Positions 25,934 through 35,077 of a stretch of DNA of 64,000 nucleotides are shown one piece after another. Every line of letters begins with the position of its first letter. Within the stretch, counting starts at the first letter, position 1. The notes below the pieces were generated by a model. It did not search any database. It had not been told where the DNA came from and worked only from the letters and a program-made list of their open reading frames with translations. Origin of the DNA: Tigriopus japonicus (lineage: Eukaryota > Arthropoda > Copepoda > Harpacticoida > Harpacticidae). The position numbers and the translations under genes are program-made. The stretch is from positions 434,001-498,000 of the forward strand of contig JAAGOF010000115.1 in NCBI GenBank assembly GCA_010645155.1, in the 5' to 3' direction.

Positions 25934-26395
25934 TAGTAGCAGTAGAAGTCAGGTGTATTCAATTCTTGGATTGCTGACTTTTCATAGGGATTCAATTTAC
26001 AACACCAAGGGGTACTCGAGTAAAATGAATGCTCCAAGAACCTCGCCACTCGAGAGACACTCGTTGTGGAGGTGAAGAATTTAGAGAACACGGACGATTC
26101 TTATCAATTTTAAAGCACTTGACTTGTGCTATCGTTCGTCTCTTCTGTGAGTCATCGTTTGATAAGGGCACATAACAAAAGATTAGGCCAGAAATTGGAG
26201 GCAAGGAGACAGAAATTGAGATAGAGGGTGATAATGATAATGATGATAATCGGGGCAAGGGGCGACAAAAAGAGCAGCGTGCGACAAAGAGCAAGAGAAA
26301 GAGAAAGGGTGGTGAGGAAAGACAGGCAAGAGAAAATTCGAGTGCGAGAGGGATGGTTGGTTGGTTGGTTGGTTGTCTTTTTGCTTTGCTATCAT

Positions 26396-28141
26396 TCACA
26401 TTTTGATCAGAAAGTCATTGCCACTTTCAGTCTTGGTAAGCCTTGCCGTCTGACCTGGGTTCAGAAAATCCGTGCACGAGAACTCAAAGTGGGATCCGCC
26501 CGGACTGCCACAACTCCCGCTCCTCCAGGTATCTAAGCTGGAGTTAAAACTCTCAAGTTCCATCTTGAGCTCTCCTGGAATCTGAAGCAAGTCGTTGAGA
26601 CTCTCGAGATCTGCGCAAAGACTATTGCCGCCAAACCCCATGGTCGTTGAGGAAGGGTCTAGTATCAGTCCGGCACCGCCTGGCTTCTCATCGCCGGGTT
26701 TCTCATCCATGTCGTAGTCCATGGCATCATCGTCGGCATCATCGGTGTCATCAGACCTTTCAGTCTTAACGGGGGTCTCTTTCGAATCGATGACACATGA
26801 AGAAGGGTTTGTCGTGGTCGTCACAATGGCCGAGGTGCTCGTTTCACTGGAAGTGGTCAAAAGGTCAACATCGTTCTCCACGACCCCGCTTGAAGGGGAG
26901 AAGTAATCAGTTGAGCTGCTAACAGGGGAGATTGGTCCGGAGCCCATGTCATCAACAGCTGTCATGTCTGAGTTAGCAGCTGAGGGTGACCCCACGGCGA
27001 CCATGTCGTCAACGGATGGGGCAATGTGGCCAATTCGAGAGCCATTCACAGCAAGGGGAGCAACAGTAGCAACAACAGAAGAAGCATCCGGATGAGGAGG
27101 TGAAGCCTCCACGGCGGCGGCAGTAGCAGTCACCACAACCAAACCCGGGGACGAAGGGGACGACGATGAGGACAGTGACGATGGCGAAAAGGTGGAGGAG
27201 GAGGAGGACAATGAGGAGGACATCGAGCAAATCGTAGAGGTAACCAAGGTATCTGGGAGGATACTTGACATGGGAGCACTCACAGTGGAGGTTGGTTCGT
27301 TGGAGTCGAGGTCAATGTCGTCCAGGGAGGAACTTGGCGAAGGAGGTAGCACAGGTGAGACCACCGACATTGGCTTGGGGGCAATCGGGATAGGAATTCT
27401 TTGAGAACTAACCAGGAACTCGGACATTTTTCTCTGAGAAGTGGTGTGAGTAGGAGACAGGGGGATCTGAGGAAGAGGCACTGCCCGGGTTGTGTTTTGA
27501 TCTGCGAATTCCAGGACTGTTACTGGAATTGATATGTTGGTGGTTCCGACCGGCGTACTTGGAGTAGGCCTAGGACGAAAGCAATCTAGTCTCATATTCT
27601 CTTTTGTTGTCTCTGGGCGGACTCGACGGAATCCGCCAATCAAAGGGTGGCCCTCATCTGCCTCGGCAATCTTGAGCTTGAGCCGTTTCAATTCACTGGC
27701 TGTCTGAGCCGAGAAAGTAGAGTTCTTCATGCGGGTATTGTGCCCATGGATCTTCATAGCATTGTTGGCTTCGCTCAATTTTGACTTCACTATTGCTTTG
27801 GATTTATCACTGACTGACCGTGATGCAAGAAAAGTTGATCCATGGGAGGACGGACAATCCGCCCCGTTCACTGTCTGAGGTCCTGGTTTCGGCTTCTTCT
27901 TCGGCTTGTACTTGTAGTCGGGATACTCCTTTTGGTGGAGAATCCGTAGCCTCTCAGCCTCCTCAATATAAGGCAGACGAGACTCCTGAGGTAGGAGCTT
28001 CCACCGTCGACCGAGCTCTTTGGAAATTTCAGCATTGTGCTTATCTGGAGTGACTTCGATGATTTTCCTCCTCTCGAGCTGTGACCAAACCATGAAGGCA
28101 TTCATGGGCCGTTTGATGTGGTTCAGTTTGTGTTTTTTGGT
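26396..28141 (-). CDS. SoxC: SoxC-1 exon 2: HMG box and C-terminal region of a group C Sox factor
   Basis: This is the main coding exon of a SoxC transcription factor, a nuclear protein whose HMG box bends DNA at ACAAT-type sites. The acceptor (TCTGCCGGGCTTTCAG) ends at 28142. The exon starts in phase 0 with [12 protein letters not shown] and runs 581 codons to TGA. With exon 1 the protein is 634 residues. The HMG box spans about 60-138, with the Sox signature RPMNAFMVW, the group-C-like [16 protein letters not shown], and a basic nuclear-localisation end ([11 protein letters not shown]). A Ser-rich region follows at about 359-385, then a possible SUMO site VKTE at 511-514 and an acidic stretch at about 517-533. 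The end has [18 protein letters not shown] and [10 protein letters not shown] (603-612). SHFEF is shared with vertebrate SOX4/11, where it sits a similar distance from the C-terminus. In flies the orthologue (Sox14) acts in ecdysone-driven neuronal remodelling; a role here is inferred. Antisense open frames over this exon are by-products. Confidence 0.96.
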   Translation of the reverse strand, partial: TKKHKLNHIKRPMNAFMVWSQLERRKIIEVTPDKHNAEISKELGRRWKLLPQESRLPYIEEAERLRILHQKEYPDYKYKPKKKPKPGPQTVNGADCPSSHGSTFLASRSVSDKSKAIVKSKLSEANNAMKIHGHNTRMKNSTFSAQTASELKRLKLKIAEADEGHPLIGGFRRVRPETTKENMRLDCFRPRPTPSTPVGTTNISIPVTVLEFADQNTTRAVPLPQIPLSPTHTTSQRKMSEFLVSSQRIPIPIAPKPMSVVSPVLPPSPSSSLDDIDLDSNEPTSTVSAPMSSILPDTLVTSTICSMSSSLSSSSSTFSPSSLSSSSSPSSPGLVVVTATAAAVEASPPHPDASSVVATVAPLAVNGSRIGHIAPSVDDMVAVGSPSAANSDMTAVDDMGSGPISPVSSSTDYFSPSSGVVENDVDLLTTSSETSTSAIVTTTTNPSSCVIDSKETPVKTERSDDTDDADDDAMDYDMDEKPGDEKPGGAGLILDPSSTTMGFGGNSLCADLESLNDLLQIPGELKMELESFNSSLDTWRSGSCGSPGGSHFEFSCTDFLNPGQTARLTKTESGNDFLIKM

Positions 28142-28874
28142 CTGAAAGCCCGGCAGAGAAAAGAAGTAAGATTAATGGCCTAATTAAAGTTTGCCAGAGG
28201 CTCTAGGTGTTTCAATAATTATAAATGGACGGAGCCAGTCGCCAGCACCCACTAAACTTGGAAGTTCAGTGACGGGACATCTTGGGCAAGACACTTCACA
28301 CAGAAAGAGTTCGGTCAAATTTTGATTTCAGAAGAGTCATGCATGTATCTGTCTCGCAAAACTTAATCTTTCTTCAAATTGACAACTCACCAAAAAGAAT
28401 TGGTGTTATTTTTGGATTTTGAAAACATTAGATAACTTGTAGCGCGGTATGGAATCTCAGGCTGTCTAATATATGCACCCATTTCTAAAAGAGTATGGCT
28501 TAGCACAAAAGGCCATCGAGTTGTGTAAACATGGGGAGAAATATGTTTCGTTTCGCCCCTTGCACAAAAATCACTTTCATCTCTTCTTTCTCCGTTTGTT
28601 CCTCAATACATTTCAAGTAAGTGAGGGTGTTTGTGCCTCAAATACAGCCACAAGTTCTGGAGGCTTTCTGTCTTTGCCCTTTTTTTAAATTTGCAGCCTT
28701 CATAGTGCGGGACTAGTTTGGCTTGGCAACAACACTCTGCCAGTTCCGATCAGCTGATTTGGACTCTACGCGGTTGAGAGGAGTTTGACAGTTCTCTTCA
28801 TAGAACGTGCAGAGGGCCAAGAAACGCGACAGACAGAGAGACGTCGGGAGGATTTCAAGTGCACAAGAACTCAC
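28142..28874 (-). other. SoxC-1 intron 1 (phase 0)
   Basis: A 733-base intron with donor CAG|GTGAGT at 28875/28874 and acceptor CTTTCAG|A at 28142/28141. It interrupts the gene a few residues before the HMG box. Vertebrate SoxC genes are intronless, so this intron marks an invertebrate-type gene. Nothing else is seen inside it. Confidence 0.93.
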
Positions 28875-29033
28875 CTGAGTGGCATCAGAGTACGGGGTCT
28901 TGGAATTGTTCCCCACTTTCATTGACCGGAACACATCCGATTCGGACATGTTGGCTTCAACGGTCAGAAATGAGAAGCCTTGATGGTGTCCACCATTGGA
29001 CACCATAACCTGGCCGAGAAGTGCACTGGACAT
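28875..29033 (-). CDS. SoxC: SoxC-1 exon 1: N-terminus with conserved pre-HMG motif
   Basis: An ATG at 29033 (G at -3) opens 53 codons that end exactly at a consensus donor, CAG|GTGAGT, in phase 0. The N-terminus begins MSSALLGQVMVSNGG, and the exon ends with DVFRSMK, four variable residues and SKTPYSDATQ. It joins directly to [12 protein letters not shown] at the start of exon 2. The closing motif is repeated in the SoxC-2 exon at 63093-63431, which supports both gene models. An in-frame TGA lies five codons upstream (29048-29046), so this is the first possible ATG in the frame. A CAG ending at 29036 (TTGTGCAG|TG) could instead be an acceptor for an upstream exon, in which case more N-terminal sequence is missing. 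SoxC-1 has no counterpart of the Gln/His-rich region found in SoxC-2. Confidence 0.9.
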
Positions 29034-29122
29034 CACTGCACAAGTTCATGTATCACTGTCCCAAGGAAACAACCCGGTTTCCGCTGTTCGGTTCCTCTAC
29101 TTGGAACTTGTTCGAATTTCAG

Positions 29123-29458
29123 TCAATAGCCGATTTTGACCAAGTCCCACATGAGGGTTATTTTTATAAGACTAGGAGAGGCTCTTGCCAGAGGTGCCTC
29201 AGAGAGTCGACACATCTTGGACGAACATCGCCATAGAACTGATTCACTCGTTCTCGGATCTCCGAACAGAGCAACTTGATCTTCGGTCGGCGACAAGAGG
29301 AACGGCGCTCGCGGACCCAAAGCACGGGCAGTGTTAGCTGTGACAGCCCCAAGCTCCTTGAGGACGCCACATCCGGGCGTTTGCGAGGCTGTCTCGGGAA
29401 GAGTGCCGGTGAGGAGGTGCCCAGAATTAGCACTTGTAAATAAGAATTGGCTCTCCAT
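29123..29458 (-). CDS. complete 111-codon ORF 90 bases upstream of SoxC-1
   Basis: An ATG in a strong context (CAAGATGG) at 29458 opens 111 codons to a TGA at 29123, ending 89 bases before the SoxC-1 start codon on the same strand. Codon use is GC-rich and gene-like; the translation begins MESQFLFTSANSGHLLTG and ends MWDLVKIGY. No family is recognised. It could be an upstream ORF in a long SoxC-1 leader, a separate small gene, or chance in GC-rich promoter sequence. The TATA-like site at 29168-29161 falls inside its 3' end, so both are unlikely to be used by the same transcript. Confidence 0.28.
   Translation of the reverse strand: MESQFLFTSANSGHLLTGTLPETASQTPGCGVLKELGAVTANTARALGPRAPFLLSPTEDQVALFGDPRTSESVLWRCSSKMCRLSEAPLARASPSLIKITLMWDLVKIGY
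29137..29168 (-). promoter_or_regulatory. candidate SoxC-1 core promoter (TATA plus initiator-like TCA)
   Basis: On the minus strand TATAAAAA lies at 29168-29161. A TCA, with its A at 29137, lies 31 bases downstream, the usual spacing for an arthropod TATA promoter. This would give a leader of about 104 bases before the ATG at 29033. The initiator match is weak (TCAAAA) and no downstream element fits. It is inference from spacing only. Confidence 0.3.
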
Positions 29459-30123
29459 CTTGAATACAGGGGCAGATTCTATTTCTTTTTTCCCCCGAAA
29501 AGAGATTATCTGTTCCGAAGGAGAAGCTGGAAGGAAAGGAATTTCACCAATTACGAGTCAAAATGTCTCTCCACTCAAGAAGGTTCGAAGCACACTCCTG
29601 CACTTCGAAGACGAGGAAACAGTGGGAGAGCAAAGCCATAAAAGGACGTACTTCTTCCCAATGTGGAACAACATGGAACTTAAATGAGCCCGAGGTATAT
29701 CGAACATAAGGAAGAAAAAAGATGTGCTATTCTGTAAGACTGGCGGTGAGGGGCAGACCACTAATTTTGAAACTAGAAATATAGATTTCCCATATTGTAA
29801 TGGAATGGTGGACGACCTACCACAACAACAGATCCTGGGCCGTTCGTCCCCTACCACCTTTTCTTCAATCTCATCACAATGTGTTGACATCGCCTGTTTC
29901 ATCAAGTACGCACATACTTAAAAATGTCTTTGGGGACACGGGAGGGGGGCGGGTAGGGGGATCTCTCTCAAATTCTCAACGACATAGGATTTCACTCAAG
30001 GAGAGGACGAACGAACGGATGGACGGACGATGAACGGACGCGATGGAGGTTGGAAGATGAGAAGAATGGGGGAGAGAGGAGAGGAGAGGGGGTATCGCCA
30101 TCTTAATGTACGTTGAATAAACA
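29459..30123. other. unassigned upstream region of SoxC-1
   Basis: No gene is recognised. A plus frame at 29331-29687 is open (118 codons) with a basic, polar C-terminal half but no identified domain, and it is antisense to the upstream ORF at 29123-29458. A G-rich tract lies at 29938-29960. Confidence 0.4.
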
Positions 30124-30563
30124 TCACTCTTCGGGATAGAAGTTCTCATCCATCCCATCCATAGCTACCACCATCTCCATTTTGGTCCCTGTACCTCGAG
30201 CGAATGAACGTGAACTTGGGAGTATTACAATGAGTGTGGGCAGCAAGTCGTGGACGACGACGACAAGGGGTTCACGGTATTGTCCACGAGCGTCGGCTGG
30301 GATGTCGTTGGTGCCATCAAAGCGTCTTTTCCGCCTTGTTTGGCGGTCCAAATGGAAACAGGGTTATCAGCTGTCTTACGACCGCCGTGGGATTCGGCTT
30401 TGTCGACGACGTCGGTCGCCTCCTTCCTCTCCCTCATCTCCAGTGGTCTGTTGAGCGTTGACAGCACCATTTGCCCGCCTAGCGATGGACGCAAGCTGTC
30501 CAGCTGTGCCAGCTGTGCCAGCTGGAAGCTCACGTATTCCAAACTCGAGAAGAGGCTACACAA
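30124..30563. other. GC-rich island open in several frames
   Basis: Frames on both strands stay open across this stretch. On the minus strand (SoxC-1 strand) one frame covers 30563-30225, with a duplicated QLA unit from a CAGCTGTGC tandem repeat near 30500-30525, and ends STTCCPHSL. An overlapping one covers 30351-30124, containing TRRKRRFDGTNDIP and ending MDENFYPEE. Both have gene-like codons, but they exclude each other over 30225-30351. I recognise neither. A 5' exon of SoxC-1, an unrelated gene or a CpG-rich regulatory island would all fit. Confidence 0.25.
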
Positions 30564-30784
30564 GACAACTTAACACGGTACACTCGGCTCTCATGTGTGA
30601 GATTCGGAGACGAAATATAGCCAAAAAGAGCTTGGAAGAGCATGAAGCAGAAGACTTGCTCCAATACAAATGAGCTCAAGTGATTTTTTTTTTCATATCA
30701 AATTCCGGTTCCCTCCCTCCTTCGACTCTTGGCACTTGTTATCACGACATTTTGAGTCTCCATTGTCGTGGTTCACCCCTTTCT

Positions 30785-30960
30785 CCTCCTCCACCACCAC
30801 TGCCACCACCATCACCATCACCACTACCACTACTACCACTACTACTACTACTACTACTACCATCTATCTATCAAGCACACTAGCCAGTCAGTCAGTCAGC
30901 CCATCCATCCATCCAACCATCTATCTATCTATCCATTTAACCATCCATCCTACTATCCAA
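30785..30960. repeat. compound microsatellite cluster
   Basis: CTCCTCCACCACC, ACTACT, CTAT, CAGT and ATCC units follow one another over about 175 bases. Several plus frames are open through it for that reason alone. Confidence 0.85.
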
Positions 30961-31879
30961 GGTGGGGATGATGGTCATTGGGGTTAAAAAAGAAAAGTTG
31001 ACGAGATTTCCAGGGCTGAACGCTGGCCCCAAGGCTCTTCGGACAAATCGTGGAGAAAATCGAAGATCCGCAAAAAACTGATTGCCGAACGGATGAGAGT
31101 CTTCTTGACCGGGCCCACCTCCTCCATCCACCAGTTTGTTACTAATTCAATTCAGCAGCATCGCCCTCTCAAATTAAGGCGTTGAACTTGCTTCGTCTAG
31201 GGGGCCACGTTTGTGATTATGTTGATGATCATCCTAAAGCTCATTGAGCCTCGCGGCCATTTTGAACTCTTCAATGGCTAATCTCGCTTGGTGGCGGTTA
31301 TTCTCGGGACGGGTTTCTCAATTTGAACCTAATAACCCGGGGAGGAAGGAGTATTGGCGATTGGCATTAAGCTCTGCTCTCATCGAGCTGCTGGTCCGGC
31401 CAATTTTCAGATCAGAATGTAGTGCCACATGCTTGCCAAGACTCTCCCCCTCGACTTGAATGAGTCCAATGCCATTATTTGGTAATTACGATTACACGAC
31501 CAATCGAGAACTCGGACAATCTGTTGCAAAATTACCCGTACACACGCACTCACAAACTACAAATTAGGAGCCTACGACATTCTGCACTTACACTTGATTC
31601 CGAGGGATCGGGCTTGGCATTTGTCTGTCCCTGAGAAATAATTACAGGCCAAGCACCATTTCGTCATGACAAATACACACATTTCCCTGATTGGAACTAA
31701 CCAAGTTTCTCAATGGTACCTTCGCCTTCAACCAACCAACCAGCTTGCCAACGAAATAGAGTCCAGACTCCCACGGATGAAAAATGGCATTCCTGGAAAC
31801 TCTCTCACACAGTCGTGCCTGATAAACGAATACGGGTCGTATTAATCTTGTTGTATAGTTGTTCCCGTTTCCGACTCGC

Positions 31880-31931
31880 TTACTCACTCTTTCACTCTCT
31901 CTCTCTCTCTCTTACTCACTCACTCACTCAT
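31880..31931. repeat. ACTC/CT microsatellite
   Basis: ACTC units flank a run of about ten CT units. ACTC-type repeats recur near 11440 and 16155-16200. Confidence 0.85.
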
Positions 31932-33620
31932 TCCTTCACTCCGTCTTTGCAAAATGTGAGGGTCGAGAAAAGGATTTTTTCCCCGGGTCCATTCTGACAG
32001 ATTTCTGGCCAGAATAATTGAGTTCATACGAAAGTGTGACCCTTTCTCCAGGGAGTAAAAGCCAATTCGTCGGACTCTGAAAAGTCGGATACAACTTTTG
32101 CCTGGCTAAGGGAGAAGGATCACACGGCCCAACAAAAAATGACTGGTGGATGGATGCATTTCGAACTGAATCCAATCATGATTCCAACTTGATGGTCGTG
32201 GTCTTCCTCTCTTTCTCATTCTCTCTCTACCATGGAGTACGTACATCATGGAGGTGAGTGTGAGTCCATGTCGTTGTTGTTGTTGTCGTCGTCGTTGTTG
32301 TCGGATCTTGGTAAAGAAGAAGAAGAAGTCCAGATCATGCTCATGTGAAAACTCAAATCAACTCTGAAGAAATGAGCCTACAGAGATAGTTCGTTCGCAC
32401 TAGAGGGCTATACTTGGTATACTTGAGGGGTAGGAACAACCCACGAGAAACCAAAATTCTGATACATCATACCGTAGACCTCCCTCTTGGACGAAGCAAA
32501 TTGTCCTATCCTACGAGTCTCCGACTCTAATTGCATTGCCTGACCATGGGTGGCAGCTGCTGGCATTGGCTTTTCTCTCCCTCAAGAGTTCTAACCGTAC
32601 GTACGTACTCCCAGAATAAGAAGAAGGCCTAGCTTAGCAGCTGACTAACTACCTAAGCTGCTTGCTTTGCTAAGCAAATGGGCAGCTGCTCCCAAGACGA
32701 CTCAGATTTGAAGGAGGCTCCTCATTTTCTTCTGGTCTTCTTTTCCGACCGAGTACTACATGGCATCTTTGGTACCAAAACGAACAGGGTGAGCCAATGA
32801 ATACTTCAAATTCCTTTCTCAGAGAAAAAGTATGTTCTGCATTATCGAAAACTTTAAATAATTTACAAATCCAAAGGCCAAGGTTCTTGTTTTTTTGCCG
32901 GATACCTGCTCCAAACCAGTGCTAGTAAGTTTTCAAAGCTCTCGTATGTACCTTGGAAGGCCAATTTAAAGATGGTTTGTAGATTGGGGACGAAACCCTA
33001 TTCAACGATTCTGACTCACCCCGTGCCATAATTTTTCAGCTCCTTGAATGTGTTTTGTGGGGAGTAAGTTGCGTGTTTAGGGACTGCTTTGGCCAAGTTT
33101 AAGACATTCACCGAAAAAAAGAGGATCAGCCATGAAAATGACTAAGCCTGTGCTTCCTTCTCTCCTCCACGTTTGAGTGCGTATATTCCAACGTGCTGTT
33201 CACTGTGGTCTTGTTCCCCTTGTTCCCTCTTCTTCGTCTCCTTGAAAACAGAAACCGAGAACACGGTAAACTAATCCACTCACTCAGATGGAACACTTGC
33301 CATTGTACCCAAGATCCTGGGATGAGAAGTTAGGCTATCCCAAAATGGAATGACGGAAAAGAAGATGATGTGGTCAACTGATGTCAAGGGATCCGAGTAT
33401 TGTCCTAGGCACTCATCAGTTGAGGAGTGCTTGAGTTATTGTAGTGGGATGATGATGATCATACTCATATATTCCATCCAGCTGACTGAGCAAAAGCTAT
33501 CTTTTTTCTGCCTTGGCTTAGCTGTCGAGTTGAGTTCCTCTTCTGCTTCGTGTTCTTTCTGAGTCTCTGTCAAACCGAGGAAGGAGAAAGATAGAATGAG
33601 TCTCATGTTTTGAGGGTTCG

Positions 33621-33640
33621 CTCTCTCTCTCTCTCTCTCT
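33621..33640. repeat. CT dinucleotide microsatellite
   Basis: Ten CT units followed by CTTT-rich sequence to about 33685. Confidence 0.9.
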
Positions 33641-34292
33641 TTCTGTTTCTCTTTCTTTCTTCTTTGGTTCTTTCTTTCTGCTTTTCGTTCATAAGAGACG
33701 AAAAAGAAGGAGAGAAAGAAAAAGAGACGAGAGAAGGAGGCATTCGGGAGACTAGCAGTAGTTGATGTCTTGACAAACACATTTGTGCATACCCATACAA
33801 GCTCATGAGATTAGTTTTTGCACCCAATTCAACATCATCCCAAGTAAGTTTGGGACCAGAGTCCGTGGCGTTCTTGAGCAGTGTTGCATCTGCCAGTGTG
33901 TTTTGTTTGTTCTTTCATTCCTTCTGTGTTTCTATGAATGTTTCCCTAGTTCGTCGGGAGCTCGGTGAGCCACTTTTTACGCCGTTTTGGAGAACTTTTT
34001 CTCCAACTCCAACTATGAGGAGCACACTTGGAACGAACTAGGAAGAAGAACGGAACACGAACGAAACGAACGAATGAGGAGGGATGTCTTCACCATTGGA
34101 GAACGAATGAATGCAGGGAGGAGTGGCATCAACAACAACACCACCACCGCGATCAAATGAACGGTGAAGTAAATAGTCGTAGTCAAACATTTCGGCCTTG
34201 GCATTTCTGACAGCACTGGAGCCATCCTTGAAAGAAAGTTGGCTGATAAAGCGTGAAGTTATTGCTTCCCAAACAGTATCCATAGTACACTA

Positions 34293-35075
34293 CAGGGTGT
34301 CCAGATGGTGCATAATAGGCTTTTTCGCCAATCAAGCCTTTGAATTCCGGATTGCAACTTTAAAAAGGCATTTTCAAACCTTTTTGTCTGAAAACTGAAA
34401 TTTCTAGACAAAATATTTGAAATGAAATGAAAATAGAAATTCCGAACAAGTAAATGATTTTTTTCTTCTCAAATTTCTTTTTCAGGAGTGTCATCAATGA
34501 TCACACAAAATAAAAATAATAATGTTTATTGCGAGATTTTTGTCTCATTGGATATCCAATTCAAAGTCGATGGCCCCTCTTGCCTTCTCCTTTTCCCTTT
34601 TTTCTCCTTCCTCATATGTAAAGGGTGACTAATTTTGAAACTGAAGTTGACGTTTTAAACGTGTAATAACTTCAAAATGAGGCAAACATCTTGATGTACT
34701 TAAAATTTAAGACTGTTTCTTGATACAATAAGTAACAACTTGCTGTTAACTGCTGCCAATTACAAATCACTGGGGATGTACGAGAGGCACTCAAACTTAG
34801 CAAAGTGAAGAGCGTATTTTCAAAATTTCTCTACTTTCCATTACAGGTTATGCTATAAATGCCGCTTGAGGTCGCTTTTTTCGACTCTCGATAATAAATG
34901 CAATGAAAATGTGTTTCTAAATACAAGGAAACCTATTTCGAGAGCTTAGTCGAAGATATCTCAAATATGAACGTGTTTGCAAATAAAAATATCTGAAGTT
35001 GATCTTTTCCCCGATTCATTGTTTAGCCATCAAAATTTATTTTCCACGATGTGTTAGTGATTTCTGGACACCCTG
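34293..35075. mobile_element. 783-bp TA-flanked element with 13-bp inverted ends (non-autonomous Tc1/mariner type)
   Basis: The left end is TA|CAGGGTGTCCAGA (34291-34305) and the right end is the exact inverse, TCTGGACACCCTG|TA (35063-35077). The 13-bp terminal inverted repeats are perfect and both flanks are TA, the target duplication of the IS630/Tc1/mariner superfamily. The interior is AT-rich and has no open frame that could be a DDE transposase, so it is a non-autonomous (MITE-like) element needing a helper elsewhere. Family naming beyond the superfamily is not possible from one copy. No second copy with both ends is seen in the window. Confidence 0.82.
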
Positions 35076-35077
35076 TA

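Larger units (their letters stand above)
22718..26395. other. noncoding or unassigned, 3' flank of SoxC-1
   Basis: This segment lies downstream of the SoxC-1 stop codon. It includes an assembly gap, GA/GGA-rich simple sequence and TGGT repeats (26354-26375). I saw no AATAAA on the minus strand in about 1.3 kb after the SoxC-1 stop, so the 3' end of that transcript is not placed. A long plus frame (22757-23311, 184 codons, GTG start) is unrecognised and contains simple sequence. Confidence 0.5.
30961..34290. other. noncoding or unassigned
   Basis: No gene is recognised. Contents are a CTCA/CT tract (31880-31931), GTTGTTGTCGTCG repeats (32270-32305), a TACGTACG motif (32598-32605) and a CT tract (33621-33640) followed by CTTT-rich sequence. 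Confidence 0.55.

Noticed and set aside
26721..28053. Plus-strand open frames opposite SoxC-1 exon 2
   Set aside because: They are antisense by-products of the biased codon composition of the SoxC-1 coding exon.
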